DNA of 14,940 nucleotides from NCBI GenBank assembly GCA_937883885.1, contig CAKZXL010000571.1, positions 1 to 14,940 of the forward strand, given 5' to 3'. The notes beneath the pieces are model-generated. The model was not told where the DNA came from and ran no database searches. It saw only the letters and a list, made by a program, of their open reading frames with translations. Made by a program: the position numbers and the translations under genes. Source of the DNA: an uncultured Aquincola sp. GTDB lineage: Bacteria; Pseudomonadota; Gammaproteobacteria; Burkholderiales; Burkholderiaceae. Positions 8,135 through 14,298 of this stretch are shown piece by piece. How positions within the stretch are numbered: the stretch's first letter is position 1; every line of letters begins with the position of its first letter.

Positions 8135-8169
8135 AGTGTAGGTTTGCCCTGCAGGCCGGCCCCTATGAT
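8135..8169. promoter_or_regulatory. Back-to-back promoters for trkA and the flavoprotein gene
   Basis: Only 51 nt separate the two divergent start codons. On the minus strand TACACT (8140-8135) ends 8 nt before the trkA ATG. On the plus strand TATGAT (8164-8169) also ends 8 nt before the ATG at 8178. With transcription normally starting 6-8 nt past the -10, both messages would begin at or within a base or two of the ATG, that is, leaderless. Neither gene has a Shine-Dalgarno. A -35 for the plus promoter is weak (TTTGCC at 8143-8148, with a short spacer). Confidence 0.5.
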
Positions 8170-8177
8170 CCGCGCCC

Positions 8178-9389
8178 ATGCTGCATTCCTACGACGCGAT
8201 CATCCTGGGCGCCGGCGCCGCCGGCCTGCACTGCGCCGCCATGGCCGGCCAGATGGGCGCCCGCGTGCTGCTGCTGGACCATGCGGCCAAGGTGGCCGAG
8301 AAGATCCGCATCTCGGGCGGCGGCCGCTGCAACTTCACCAACCGCGACACCACGCCGGCGCAGTTCCTGTCCGACAACCCGCACTTCTGCCGCTCGGCGC
8401 TGTCGCGCTACACGCCGCAGGACTTCATCGCGCTGCTGCAGCGGCATGGCATCGGCTTTCATGAGAAGCACCGCGGCCAGCTGTTCTGCGACGAAGGCTC
8501 GGAACGCATCATCGACATGCTGCTGGCCGAATGCGAAGCCGGCAGCGTGGAGCGCTGGCAGCCCTGCGTGGTGCGGGCGGTGCGCCATGGCGCCGCCGGC
8601 TACGAGGTGGACACCGACCGCGGCACCGTCGGCGCGCCGCGCCTGGTGGTGGCCACCGGCGGACTGTCGATTCCCAAGATCGGCGCCACCGACTTCGGCC
8701 ACCGGCTGGCGCGCCAGTTCGGCCACCGCATCGTCGAGCCGCGGCCGGCGCTGGTGCCCCTCACCTTCCCCGCGCAGCAATGGGCGCCCTTTGCGGCGCT
8801 GGCCGGCCTGTCGCTGGAAGTGCTGATCGACGCCGGCACCGGCAAGAAGCGCACGCGCTTCCTGGAAGACCTGCTGTTCACACACCGCGGCCTCAGCGGC
8901 CCGGCGGTGCTGCAGGTCTCCAGCTACTGGCGGCCGGGCGAGCCCATCACCATCGACCTGGCGCCGGGCCGCGACCTGGCCGCCGAGCTGAAGGCGGCCA
9001 AGGCCCGCTCCAAGCGCCAGCTGGGCAACGAGCTGGCGGCGCTGCTGCCGCAACGCCTGGCCGACACCTGGGTGCAGCGCCAGGGCCTGGACGCCACGCT
9101 GGCCATGCCGCAGGCCCGCGACCGCGACCTGGAAGCGCTGGGCGCCAGCCTGGGCGGCTGGCAGCTGCAGCCCGATGGCAGCGAAGGCTGGCGCAAGGCC
9201 GAAGTGACCGCCGGCGGCGTGGACACCCGCGAGCTGAACCAGCAGACGATGGAGAGCCGGCTGCAGCCCGGGCTGCACTTCATCGGCGAGGTGACGGACG
9301 TGACCGGCTGGCTGGGCGGCTACAACTTCCAGTGGGCCTGGGCCAGCGCGGCCGCATGCGCCAGCGCGCTGGCAGCACACGCAGCGTGA
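8178..9389 (+). CDS. HI0933/YhiN-family FAD-binding oxidoreductase
   Basis: A flavoprotein of 403 residues belonging to the HI0933-like family (also annotated as YhiN, BaiN-like or aminoacetone-oxidase-family NAD(P)/FAD-dependent oxidoreductase). The Rossmann GAGAAG is at residues 11-16, the family signature [10 protein letters not shown] at 46-55, [11 protein letters not shown] lies in the middle FAD-contact region, and the C-terminal [19 protein letters not shown] is the family's hallmark second FAD-binding segment. The length is complete. The physiological substrate is not known for most members, and the trkA neighbour does not help. The start at 8178 fits both the Rossmann strand and the adjacent -10 box. 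Confidence 0.93.
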   Translation: MLHSYDAIILGAGAAGLHCAAMAGQMGARVLLLDHAAKVAEKIRISGGGRCNFTNRDTTPAQFLSDNPHFCRSALSRYTPQDFIALLQRHGIGFHEKHRGQLFCDEGSERIIDMLLAECEAGSVERWQPCVVRAVRHGAAGYEVDTDRGTVGAPRLVVATGGLSIPKIGATDFGHRLARQFGHRIVEPRPALVPLTFPAQQWAPFAALAGLSLEVLIDAGTGKKRTRFLEDLLFTHRGLSGPAVLQVSSYWRPGEPITIDLAPGRDLAAELKAAKARSKRQLGNELAALLPQRLADTWVQRQGLDATLAMPQARDRDLEALGASLGGWQLQPDGSEGWRKAEVTAGGVDTRELNQQTMESRLQPGLHFIGEVTDVTGWLGGYNFQWAWASAAACASALAAHAA

Positions 9390-9413
9390 CAAAGCTGCGA
9401 AACACGGTATACT
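9386..9413 (+). promoter_or_regulatory. Sigma-70 promoter of rpsU
   Basis: GTGACA (9386-9391) and TATACT (9408-9413) are separated by 16 nt, each one base from consensus. The -35 overlaps the stop codon of the upstream flavoprotein gene. Transcription would start near 9420, leaving a leader of about 90 nt before rpsU. Confidence 0.7.
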
Positions 9414-9510
9414 CGCAGTCTTTGCTGCAAACCCGCGTCTCGATCCGATCGACGATTCCGGACCAACGGCTTTCGGGCACCGAGCGCACAAACCCAGGAT
9501 TTACCGCTAC

Positions 9511-9723
9511 ATGACCACGATTCGCGTCAAAGAGAACGAGCCTTTCGATGTGGCCCTGCGCCGCTTCAAGCGCACCATCGAGAAGCTCGGCCTGCTGACG
9601 GAGCTGCGCGCCCGCGAGTTCTACGAAAAGCCCACCGCAGAACGCAAGCGCAAGAAGGCCGCCGCCGTCAAGCGCCACTTCAAGCGCGTTCGCAGCATGC
9701 AGCTGCCGAAGAAGCTGTACTGA
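9511..9723 (+). CDS. rpsU: 30S ribosomal protein S21
   Basis: A small, highly basic ribosomal protein of the 30S platform, involved in translation initiation; 70 residues, the normal length for proteobacteria. The sequence is recognisable throughout: [20 protein letters not shown] at the N-terminus, [22 protein letters not shown] in the middle and a lysine-rich end, PKKLY. The ATG at 9511 has AGGA at 9496-9499, rather far upstream. A sigma-70 promoter precedes it and a strong intrinsic terminator follows. In most Burkholderiales yqeY comes directly after rpsU; here about 3 kb of accessory DNA separates them. Confidence 0.98.
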   Translation: MTTIRVKENEPFDVALRRFKRTIEKLGLLTELRAREFYEKPTAERKRKKAAAVKRHFKRVRSMQLPKKLY

Positions 9724-9742
9724 TCTTTCAGCACTGAGCTTC

Positions 9743-9760
9743 TGGCTGCCCAGGCAGCCA
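9743..9760 (+). repeat. Perfect hairpin downstream of rpsU
   Basis: TGGCTGCC and GGCAGCCA are perfect inverted arms of 8 bp with a 2-nt centre. The hairpin starts 19 nt after the rpsU stop and ends 4 nt before the terminator stem. It may protect the 3' end of the message from exonucleases. Confidence 0.6.
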
Positions 9761-9764
9761 ACAG

Positions 9765-9799
9765 AAAAACCCGCACGGGACGCCGTTGCGGGTTTTTTT
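9765..9799 (+). terminator. Intrinsic terminator of rpsU
   Basis: AAAAACCCGCA (9765-9775) pairs perfectly with TGCGGGTTTTT (9787-9797) around an 11-nt loop, and the T-run extends to 9799. The A-run on the left arm makes it potentially bidirectional. It isolates rpsU from the accessory DNA that follows. Confidence 0.93.
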
Positions 9800-10000
9800 A
9801 CGGCTGTTGTTTGGCACAGGCGGCGCGCATGGCAGGGAGCAATGTTTTGCGCAGGGAATGCGCGCTTCGCCGTTTGGGCACTGCAGCCGCCGAGTGAAAA
9901 GGGATGCTCATCGTCAGAGGCCGCACGTGCAGATCGTCCGCTTGCAACGACCGGGCGATCACACGCTTGATGATCGGCTCGCCCAGGAACGTCTCGGACC
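9800..10000. other. Unassigned sequence between rpsU terminator and IS110 remnant
   Basis: About 200 bases with no gene I can support. Open frames here on both strands do not resemble a known family and lack ribosome-binding sites. The right edge is set by the point where similarity to IS110 transposases begins, at the G-run 10001-10007. Confidence 0.4.
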
Positions 10001-10489
10001 GGGGGGGACCTCACTCGCATCGACGGCATCGATGTGAAGACGGCGTTGGTGGTCGTCAGCGAAATTGGCACCGACATGTGCCGCTTTCCGAGCGACAAGC
10101 ACTTGGCCTCCTGGCTAGGCTGCGCCCGGGCAGCAAGATCACCGGCGGCAAGGTCATGAGCGGCAAGACCAAGCGCTGCGCGAACCAGGCGGCGCAGACG
10201 CTGCGGCTGGCCGGCCGCTGCAGCATTGCGCACCAGCCAGTCGTCGCTGGGTGCGTACTTCCGCCGCCCGTGCGCCCGCATGGACAAGCCCAAGGCGGTG
10301 ACAGCGGCTGCGCACAAGCTGGCGCGGCTGATCTGCAGCATGCTGACCCAGGGCGAGGCATACACCGATCAAGGCCAGGTCTGCTGCGAAGAACGCTATC
10401 GGCAGTGCGTACTGAACAAGCTCAACAAGCGCGCACAGCAGTTGGGCATGACGCTGGTGCCCGCCGCGCCTGCGGCGCAGGCGGGTTGA
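10001..10489 (+). pseudogene. IS110-family transposase, C-terminal remnant with two frameshifts
   Basis: The C-terminal Transposase_20 part of an IS110-family transposase; the N-terminal DEDD nuclease half is gone. The readable pieces in order are: GGDLTRIDGIDVKTALVVVS followed by EIGTDMCRFPSDKHLASWLG (frame 2, to about 10118); then LRPGSKITGGKVMSGKTKR and QAAQTLRLA in frame 1; then, back in frame 2 from about 10213, TSQSSLGAYFRR, ARMDKPKAVTAAAHKLARL and YTDQGQ up to the TGA at 10487. A missing base near 10118-10121 and an extra base near 10209-10214 cancel each other. It cannot make active transposase. The element's own 3' end probably lies some 30-60 nt past the stop, near 10530, but IS110 elements lack clear terminal inverted repeats, so the edge is uncertain. 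Confidence 0.85.
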
Positions 10490-10572
10490 ATAATCCCTTG
10501 CGCGTCAGTCACTTATGGGGAGTTTCTTGCGAGGCCGCGCTGCACAGCACAAAGGCTGGCCCGTTGACTTGC

Positions 10573-10782
10573 CTACCGTTTGGCAAGGTGATACGCAACG
10601 AGTGCATTGGCATGACCGTGCCCGAGGCCGTGACTGGACTTGAGCACGCTGACGAGTTCCATGTGTTTGAGCTCACCTGCTGCTCGGAGGACTTGGAACC
10701 AATGCTCCAAAGGCTGACCATACTTCTTCTCAATGGAAGGGAAGTAGGAGGCTGGTCCTTGGACCTTCTCAGTATTTGGCAT
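10573..10782 (-). CDS. DUF4287 domain protein
   Basis: A small protein of 69 residues matching the DUF4287 family in both length and pattern: GPASYFPSIEKKYGQP near the N-terminus, an HWF turn, KHMELVSVLKSSHGLGHGHA at about 39-58, and a final helix, ANALVAYHLAKR. The family is widespread and of unknown function; it looks like a compact helical domain without membrane segments. The ATG at 10782 has AGGG at 10789-10792 on its strand, 6 nt away. It lies 3' of the attC site in the cassette reading direction, so it may be a second integron cassette whose own attC was removed when the IS110 element arrived about 40-70 nt past its stop. That last point is inference. Confidence 0.8.
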   Translation of the reverse strand: MPNTEKVQGPASYFPSIEKKYGQPLEHWFQVLRAAGELKHMELVSVLKSSHGLGHGHANALVAYHLAKR

Positions 10783-10949
10783 CGTTCACCCTGAATCTGC
10801 TGCGCCTGAACTGCCCTCCCGGCCAGACGAACACCGTCTGTGGAGTGGAAGCGGCCAGCGCACGAAAGTGGCCGCTCCCGACGCACGACGCTTCAACGAG
10901 CCAGTTCTCGACATGAAACCCGCGGATCGCCGCGGAGTGCTTTCGCGCG
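10783..10949. other. Spacer between attC and the DUF4287 gene
   Basis: No gene is seen in these 167 bases. They contain a hairpin, GGAAGCGGCCA (10847-10857) with TGGCCGCTCC (10869-10878), with one bulged base, and the palindromic pair CCGCGG-ATCG-CCGCGG at 10920-10935. The leader is long for an integron cassette, so part of it may be remnant sequence. Confidence 0.4.
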
Positions 10950-11077
10950 GCCTAACGAGGTAAGCGGGCGACGACGGCAGGACGCCAAGCCCGCGCAGTG
11001 CAGGATAAACCACAGCACTGCGCGGCTTGGTGGCCTGCCGATGGCGCTCCGCTTGACCGAGGGGTAAGGGGTTACGC
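10950..11077 (-). other. Integron attC recombination site
   Basis: Read on the minus strand, the site ends in GTTAGGC (10956-10950), the canonical GTTRRRY R' core, preceded 5 nt earlier by CCGCTT (L'). On the other side TCAAGCGGA (L'') pairs with it, and GCGTAAC (11077-11071) is a near-complement of the R' core with one mismatch. Between them the arms pair as AAGCGG/CCGCTT, CGGCAGG/CCTGCCG, CCAAGCC/GGCTTGG and GCGCAGTGC/GCACTGCGC around a 13-nt loop (11002-11014). Single extra bases sit in the L'' side and in the innermost stem, as is usual in attC sites. At 128 nt it is within the known attC size range. The left R''-L'' spacing is longer than usual. The orientation makes the DUF922 gene (stop at 11114) its cassette. 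Confidence 0.82.
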
Positions 11078-11113
11078 TTCGCCCCGAAACGGCGCACCTT
11101 ACGCAGCATTGCT

Positions 11114-11575
11114 TTACGGACTGCAGATGTCAGCTAGAAGGAGCGTGTGATCGCGCTTCGCCGATGCAAGCCTGCAATCCCACTCTTCCTGTTTCGCAAT
11201 CATGCGACTGTGATCCGTCTCATCGTCATAGCGCTGGTTGATCTTGCCAAAGTCTTGCGTGATCTCTACATACGTCGCGCGCATCTCCTTGCTGTCAAGT
11301 CCTTGTAGTCTTCGATCAACCGCCTCGGCTTGCAAGATGTAAATGTCCCAATGACCTTGCTCATGTTTGAGCAGCGCATCAGTCATCTTCCCTTGGATGA
11401 CCCAAGTGTTTGAGGCATCCAGCTTCAGCGTAACCAAAGCCTTCCCGCCTTTCGGCACGTAGCTCAGCTCGAATCCTGTGCTTGCATCGGACCCCTTTTC
11501 CTTTGGACGTTTGACCTTGGAAAAGTGCTTCCAGGTCAGCTGCCGCAGATCCTTCGGGACGATCACCAGGGTCAT
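11114..11575 (-). CDS. DUF922 predicted zinc-dependent protease (integron cassette gene)
   Basis: A 153-residue protein of the DUF922 family, described as predicted Zn-dependent proteases. LTWKHF (13-18) and a central beta-rich part precede the HExxH motif in LLKHEQGHWDI, with His71, Glu72 and His75. YDDETDHSRMIAKQEEWDCRL (116-136) is the second family block, and His122 is a candidate third ligand. Most family members are exported, but I see no signal peptide here. The ATG at 11575 is fixed by GGAGG at 11581-11585 on its strand, 5 nt away; a longer in-frame reading upstream looks like noise. The stop lies 36 nt before the attC. Base composition is clearly less GC-rich than the flanks, a sign of foreign origin. 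Confidence 0.85.
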   Translation of the reverse strand: MTLVIVPKDLRQLTWKHFSKVKRPKEKGSDASTGFELSYVPKGGKALVTLKLDASNTWVIQGKMTDALLKHEQGHWDIYILQAEAVDRRLQGLDSKEMRATYVEITQDFGKINQRYDDETDHSRMIAKQEEWDCRLASAKRDHTLLLADICSP

Positions 11576-11580
11576 TTCTG

Positions 11581-11585
11581 CCTCC
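11581..11585 (-). promoter_or_regulatory. Shine-Dalgarno fixing the DUF922 start
   Basis: GGAGG on the minus strand, 5 nt before the ATG at 11575. It decides the start against a 93-residue in-frame extension. Confidence 0.8.
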
Positions 11586-11999
11586 GATAGCCACACCGAC
11601 AAGGTACCGCCGCACGTCCGGCAGAGCGTCATCAACATAGTGTGTGTCTTTTGCGAAAACGAAAAGCTTTTTTCTGCCGCGCCGCCGAGTCTGGCCATTG
11701 ACGCGGTGCCGGTCGCGGCAGATAAGCCTCGTTGGACTTGACCGCCGCGCCGACGGTGGACGGGGAATGCAAGTTCAGCGCCGCGGGCGGGCAATGGTGT
11801 CGTTGCGCGCAACGTGGGAGTGCGCAAGGCGGCAGGGCCGCAGCGCGCGGGCAAGGTGCCGGGGTGTGGCCGCTGTCTGGGCGGTGTTGACGATGGTCGA
11901 AGACCTGCTCAGCCGGTGTGCGGCGTGGCATGCGCGAGCACGCCTGGCAGCGTCGCAGCACGACGTCGCCGGCCTGCTCGATGGCCAGAGCGCAGACGC
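11586..11999. other. Region without a recognisable gene between cassette and IS91 remnant
   Basis: About 410 bases with no gene I can support. The only clear structure is a perfect 9-bp inverted repeat, TCTGCCGCG (11673-11681) and CGCGGCAGA (11714-11722), beside an A/T-rich stretch at 11650-11673. Composition changes near 11690 from AT-richer cassette DNA to GC-rich sequence. The part above about 11690 may be the 3' flank of the IS91-type element. Confidence 0.4.
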
Positions 12000-12540
12000 T
12001 CACGGCAGCCACCGCGCGGCGTAGCCGCATCGCTCGGTGGCTGTCACACCCACCGGCGCCACGCGGGCAGCTGCCTGCCAGCGCCCGCGTCCGCAACGCA
12101 TGCAGGGTGGAGATGTCGGTGGCCGCCACGCGGCGCATGAACTGCGCCACGTCCTCGGCCACGGCCGGGTTGCCCTGCGGCATCCCAGTGCCACCCGGGC
12201 AGTGTCCAGCCGTGCGGTCTTGGCCGTCGGCGCCAGCAACCCGTAGTGGCGGATGCGCTTGACGCCACGCGCCACCACGTGCTGCAGCAGCCGTTCGATG
12301 AACTGCGTCCCATCGAGTTGGGTGACGCGACTGCGCGCGCAACCTTCATCAGCGCCACCTCCCCCGTGCTTGCGGTTGATGCGGGTCCTGAAGTGCACAT
12401 CGTTGCCAATGCCGCCCAGCCACCTGCGGTCGGCGGCGAAGGCCCTCAGCGTGCTGGCAGCGGTGTCGGGCAACGCTTCGTACACCCGACGCGTGCGCAG
12501 GCCGGCCAAGTGCTTCGGCGAACGCGCCGAGCGGGGTTGC
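12000..12540 (-). pseudogene. IS91-type (Y2) transposase, C-terminal remnant with frameshifts
   Basis: The C-terminal part of an IS91-family rolling-circle transposase (Transposase_32 type). Pieces on the minus strand are: GNDVHFRTRI, a scrambled stretch, then QLDGTQFIERLLQHV and ARGVKRIRHYGLLAPTAK (about 12320-12220), the family's most recognisable block. ARVALG is followed by a one-base shift near 12183 into MPQGNPAVAEDVAQFMRRVA, then a shift back near 12100 to CMRCGRGRWQ, a CxxCGxG end typical of the family. A stop is at 12002-12000. The catalytic tyrosine region and the N-terminal zinc finger are not visible. The upper boundary is approximate. It is dead; no terminal sequences could be defined. 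Confidence 0.7.
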
Positions 12541-12755
12541 CCACGCCCGATGCCGTCGCGCGGCACCTCACCCAGACAAAACAAGCCCTGCGCTGTCTCG
12601 ATACCCGACCGACGCCGACCTTTCCGACTGACGCGCCCCGCCCTGGCCATCAGCATCCCAGCTTCCACGCAACCAACATCCTGTCCCCGGAAGCACCGAG
12701 ATCCGCGGGACAATGCGTGACCAACCTCCGCTGTACCAGCCCCCGAGAATCCGCC
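12541..12755. other. Leader region of the yqeY-family gene
   Basis: About 215 bases with no gene. The right part is probably the original yqeY upstream region. GACAAT at 12709-12714 could be a -10 box, but I find no matching -35. An in-frame extension of the yqeY reading frame runs through here without a family match. Confidence 0.35.
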
Positions 12756-13202
12756 ATGACCCTGAAAGACCGCATCACCGACGACATGAAGACTGCCATG
12801 CGCGCCAAGGAAACGGAGCGCCTGTCCACCATCCGCATGCTGCTGGCCGCCATCAAGCAAAAGGAAGTGGATGAGCGCATCACGGTCGATGACGCGCAGG
12901 CGGTGGCCCTGGTCGACAAGCTGATCAAGCAGCGCAAGGACTCGGTGGCGGCCTACCAGCAGGCCGGCCGTGCCGACCTGGCCGACAAGGAAAGCGCCGA
13001 GATCGCGGTGCTGCAGGCCTACCTGCCGGCGCGACTGTCGGCCGACGAGGTGGCGGCCGAGGTGCGCGCCATCGTGGCCGAGCTGGGCGCCAGCGGCCCC
13101 GGCGACATGGGCAAGGTGATGGGCGCGGCCAAGGCCAAGCTGGCCGGCAAGGCCGAGATGGCGGCGGTGTCGGCCGCCGTCAAGCAGGCGCTGTCGCAGT
13201 AA
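12756..13202 (+). CDS. GatB/YqeY domain-containing protein
   Basis: A 148-residue cytoplasmic protein of the YqeY family, which is made of the helical domains also found at the C-terminus of the amidotransferase subunit GatB. Hallmarks are MTLKDRITDDMKTAMRAKE at the start, STIRMLLAAIKQKEVD, IKQRKDSVAAYQQAGRADLA, VLQAYLPARLS, and the C-terminal GPGDMGKVMGAAKAKLAGKA. The length is standard. Stand-alone members are thought to interact with tRNA or tRNA-dependent enzymes, but their role is not settled. The ATG at 12756 is chosen because the family begins exactly there. It usually follows rpsU; here it is separated from it by the accessory island, so it needs its own promoter, which I could not identify. 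Confidence 0.94.
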   Translation: MTLKDRITDDMKTAMRAKETERLSTIRMLLAAIKQKEVDERITVDDAQAVALVDKLIKQRKDSVAAYQQAGRADLADKESAEIAVLQAYLPARLSADEVAAEVRAIVAELGASGPGDMGKVMGAAKAKLAGKAEMAAVSAAVKQALSQ

Positions 13203-13212
13203 GCTCGGCGCC

Positions 13213-13557
13213 ATGAGCCTGCCCTTGAACCAGATCGCCGCCGACGTCTGCGTCGCCCCGCAACTCACGCCCGAGGCCATGGCCGACGCGGCGGCTGCGG
13301 GCTTTCGCAGTGTGGTGAACAACCGCCCTGACCATGAAGGCGGCCCCGACCAGCCCACCAGTGCCCAGATCGAGGCCGCCGCCCGCGCCGCGGGGCTGGA
13401 GTACCGCTACCTGCCGGTGCAGGGCGGCTACCAGTCGCCGGAAGAGATCGCGCAGTTCGCTCAGTTGCTGGAAGAACTGCCGCGCCCGCTGCTGGCCTTT
13501 TGCCGCAGCGGCGCCCGTTCCACCCGGCTGTACATGCAGGCCCTGCAAGCAAGCTGA
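13213..13557 (+). CDS. DUF442 protein (TIGR01244-type phosphatase/sulfurtransferase)
   Basis: A 114-residue protein of the DUF442 family (TIGR01244, also annotated as beta-lactamase hydrolase-like or sulfurtransferase), with a fold related to dual-specificity phosphatases. The start QIAADVCVAPQLTPEAM, the RSVVNNRPDHEG segment at 32-43, and the active-site loop AFCRSGARST with Cys97 and Arg102 are all present. The CRSGAR loop also resembles that of rhodaneses, which is why the activity is debated. It begins 10 nt after the YqeY-family stop, so the two genes are likely co-transcribed. The unit ends at a terminator 60 nt past its stop. The natural substrate is unknown. Confidence 0.9.
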   Translation: MSLPLNQIAADVCVAPQLTPEAMADAAAAGFRSVVNNRPDHEGGPDQPTSAQIEAAARAAGLEYRYLPVQGGYQSPEEIAQFAQLLEELPRPLLAFCRSGARSTRLYMQALQAS

Positions 13558-13616
13558 CAGCGGGCTGACGCGCCGTACGCGATATTGCGGCGCAGCATCC
13601 GTGCTTTCCCTGAAGC

Positions 13617-13639
13617 GCCCGCCTCGTGCGGGCTTTTTT
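13617..13639 (+). terminator. Intrinsic terminator after the DUF442 gene
   Basis: GCCCGC (13617-13622), a 5-nt loop, GCGGGC (13628-13633) and six Ts (13634-13639). It separates the yqeY-DUF442 unit from the TRAP transporter genes. Confidence 0.88.
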
Positions 13640-13695
13640 GCGTCGCGCGTGGATACAGTCCGCGCTTTGCTCGCGCAGTTGGCAAGTTATTTCCC

Positions 13696-13700
13696 GGAGG
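13696..13700 (+). promoter_or_regulatory. Shine-Dalgarno fixing the dctQ GTG start
   Basis: GGAGG ends 4 nt before GTG at 13705. The in-frame ORF extends 40 codons further upstream but through the terminator hairpin, so that extension is not coding. Confidence 0.8.
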
Positions 13701-13704
13701 TGGT

Positions 13705-14298
13705 GTGTCCGCTTTGCTCAGCTTGTCCCGGTGGATAGACCGGTTGAATGAATTCGTGGGGCGATGTGTCAGCTGGCTGGTGCTGGCGGCCGTCGTCATC
13801 AGTGCCGTCAACGCCGTGGTGCGCAAGGCGTTCGGCACCAGTTCCAACGCCTTCCTCGAGATCCAGTGGTACCTGTTCGCCGCGGTGTTCCTGCTGGCCG
13901 CGGGCTACACCATGCTGCGCGGCGAGCATGTGCGCATCGACATCATCCTGGGCCGCTTCAGCAAGCGCACCCAGATCAAGGTCGAGATCTTCGGCATCGT
14001 GGCCTTCCTGTTCCCGTTCGTCGTCGTCGTCATCGAGCTGGTGATGCCGCTGGTGATCCGCGCCTACACCTCGGGCGAGGTGTCGTCCAACGCCGGCGGC
14101 CTGATCCGCTGGCCGGTGTTCGCGCTGGTGCCGGCGGGCTTTGCGCTGCTGGGGCTGCAGGGCATTTCCGAGCTGATCAAGCGCATCGCTTTCCTGATGG
14201 GCCTGATCGACGACCCGACCCGCAAGGTGGTGGCCAAGACGCCGGAAGAAGAGCTGGCCGAAGCCATCCGCCTGCGTGAAGAAGGAGCCAAGGCATGA
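13705..14298 (+). CDS. TRAP transporter small permease (DctQ/FcbT2 type)
   Basis: The small membrane subunit of a tripartite ATP-independent periplasmic transporter, which uses an ion gradient to import organic acids captured by a periplasmic binding protein; 197 residues. Four membrane helices are visible at about 20-40, 52-72, 93-118 and 135-160. Motifs SSNAFLEIQWYLFAAVF, GYTMLRGEHVRIDI and SSNAGGLIRWPVFALVPAGF are characteristic of the mannitol/chloroaromatic-type subgroup (COG4665). The start is GTG with a GGAGG at close spacing; no in-frame ATG is near. Its TGA overlaps the next ATG as ATGA, so translation is coupled. No binding-protein gene is in the window, so the substrate is unknown. 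Confidence 0.92.
   Translation: MSALLSLSRWIDRLNEFVGRCVSWLVLAAVVISAVNAVVRKAFGTSSNAFLEIQWYLFAAVFLLAAGYTMLRGEHVRIDIILGRFSKRTQIKVEIFGIVAFLFPFVVVVIELVMPLVIRAYTSGEVSSNAGGLIRWPVFALVPAGFALLGLQGISELIKRIAFLMGLIDDPTRKVVAKTPEEELAEAIRLREEGAKA

Noticed and set aside
6780..8141. 453-codon open frame antisense to trkA
   Set aside because: Shadow frame; it contradicts the clear TrkA coding sequence.
9280..10365. 361-codon open frame on the minus strand crossing rpsU and its terminator
   Set aside because: It runs through rpsU, an intrinsic terminator and the IS110 remnant; no domain is recognisable.
10460..10485. Strong GC hairpin at the end of the IS110 remnant as a terminator
   Set aside because: CCCGCC/GGCGGG with inner GCGCC/GGCGC is stable but is not followed by a T-run, and it lies in the last codons of the transposase.
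10001..10530. An IS1111-type element targeting attC
   Set aside because: Attractive, because IS1111-attC elements insert in integron sites, but the remnant reads like an IS110-group transposase and no attC core is visible at its edge.
10786..11109. 107-codon open frame on the minus strand upstream of the DUF4287 gene
   Set aside because: It spans the attC hairpin and has no family match; the stem-loop explains its sequence better.
12246..12755. In-frame 5' extension of the yqeY-type gene
   Set aside because: The family begins at the ATG at 12756; the extension overlaps the IS91 remnant on the other strand.
13585..13704. In-frame 5' extension of dctQ
   Set aside because: It reads through the terminator at 13617-13639; the GTG at 13705 with GGAGG is better supported.
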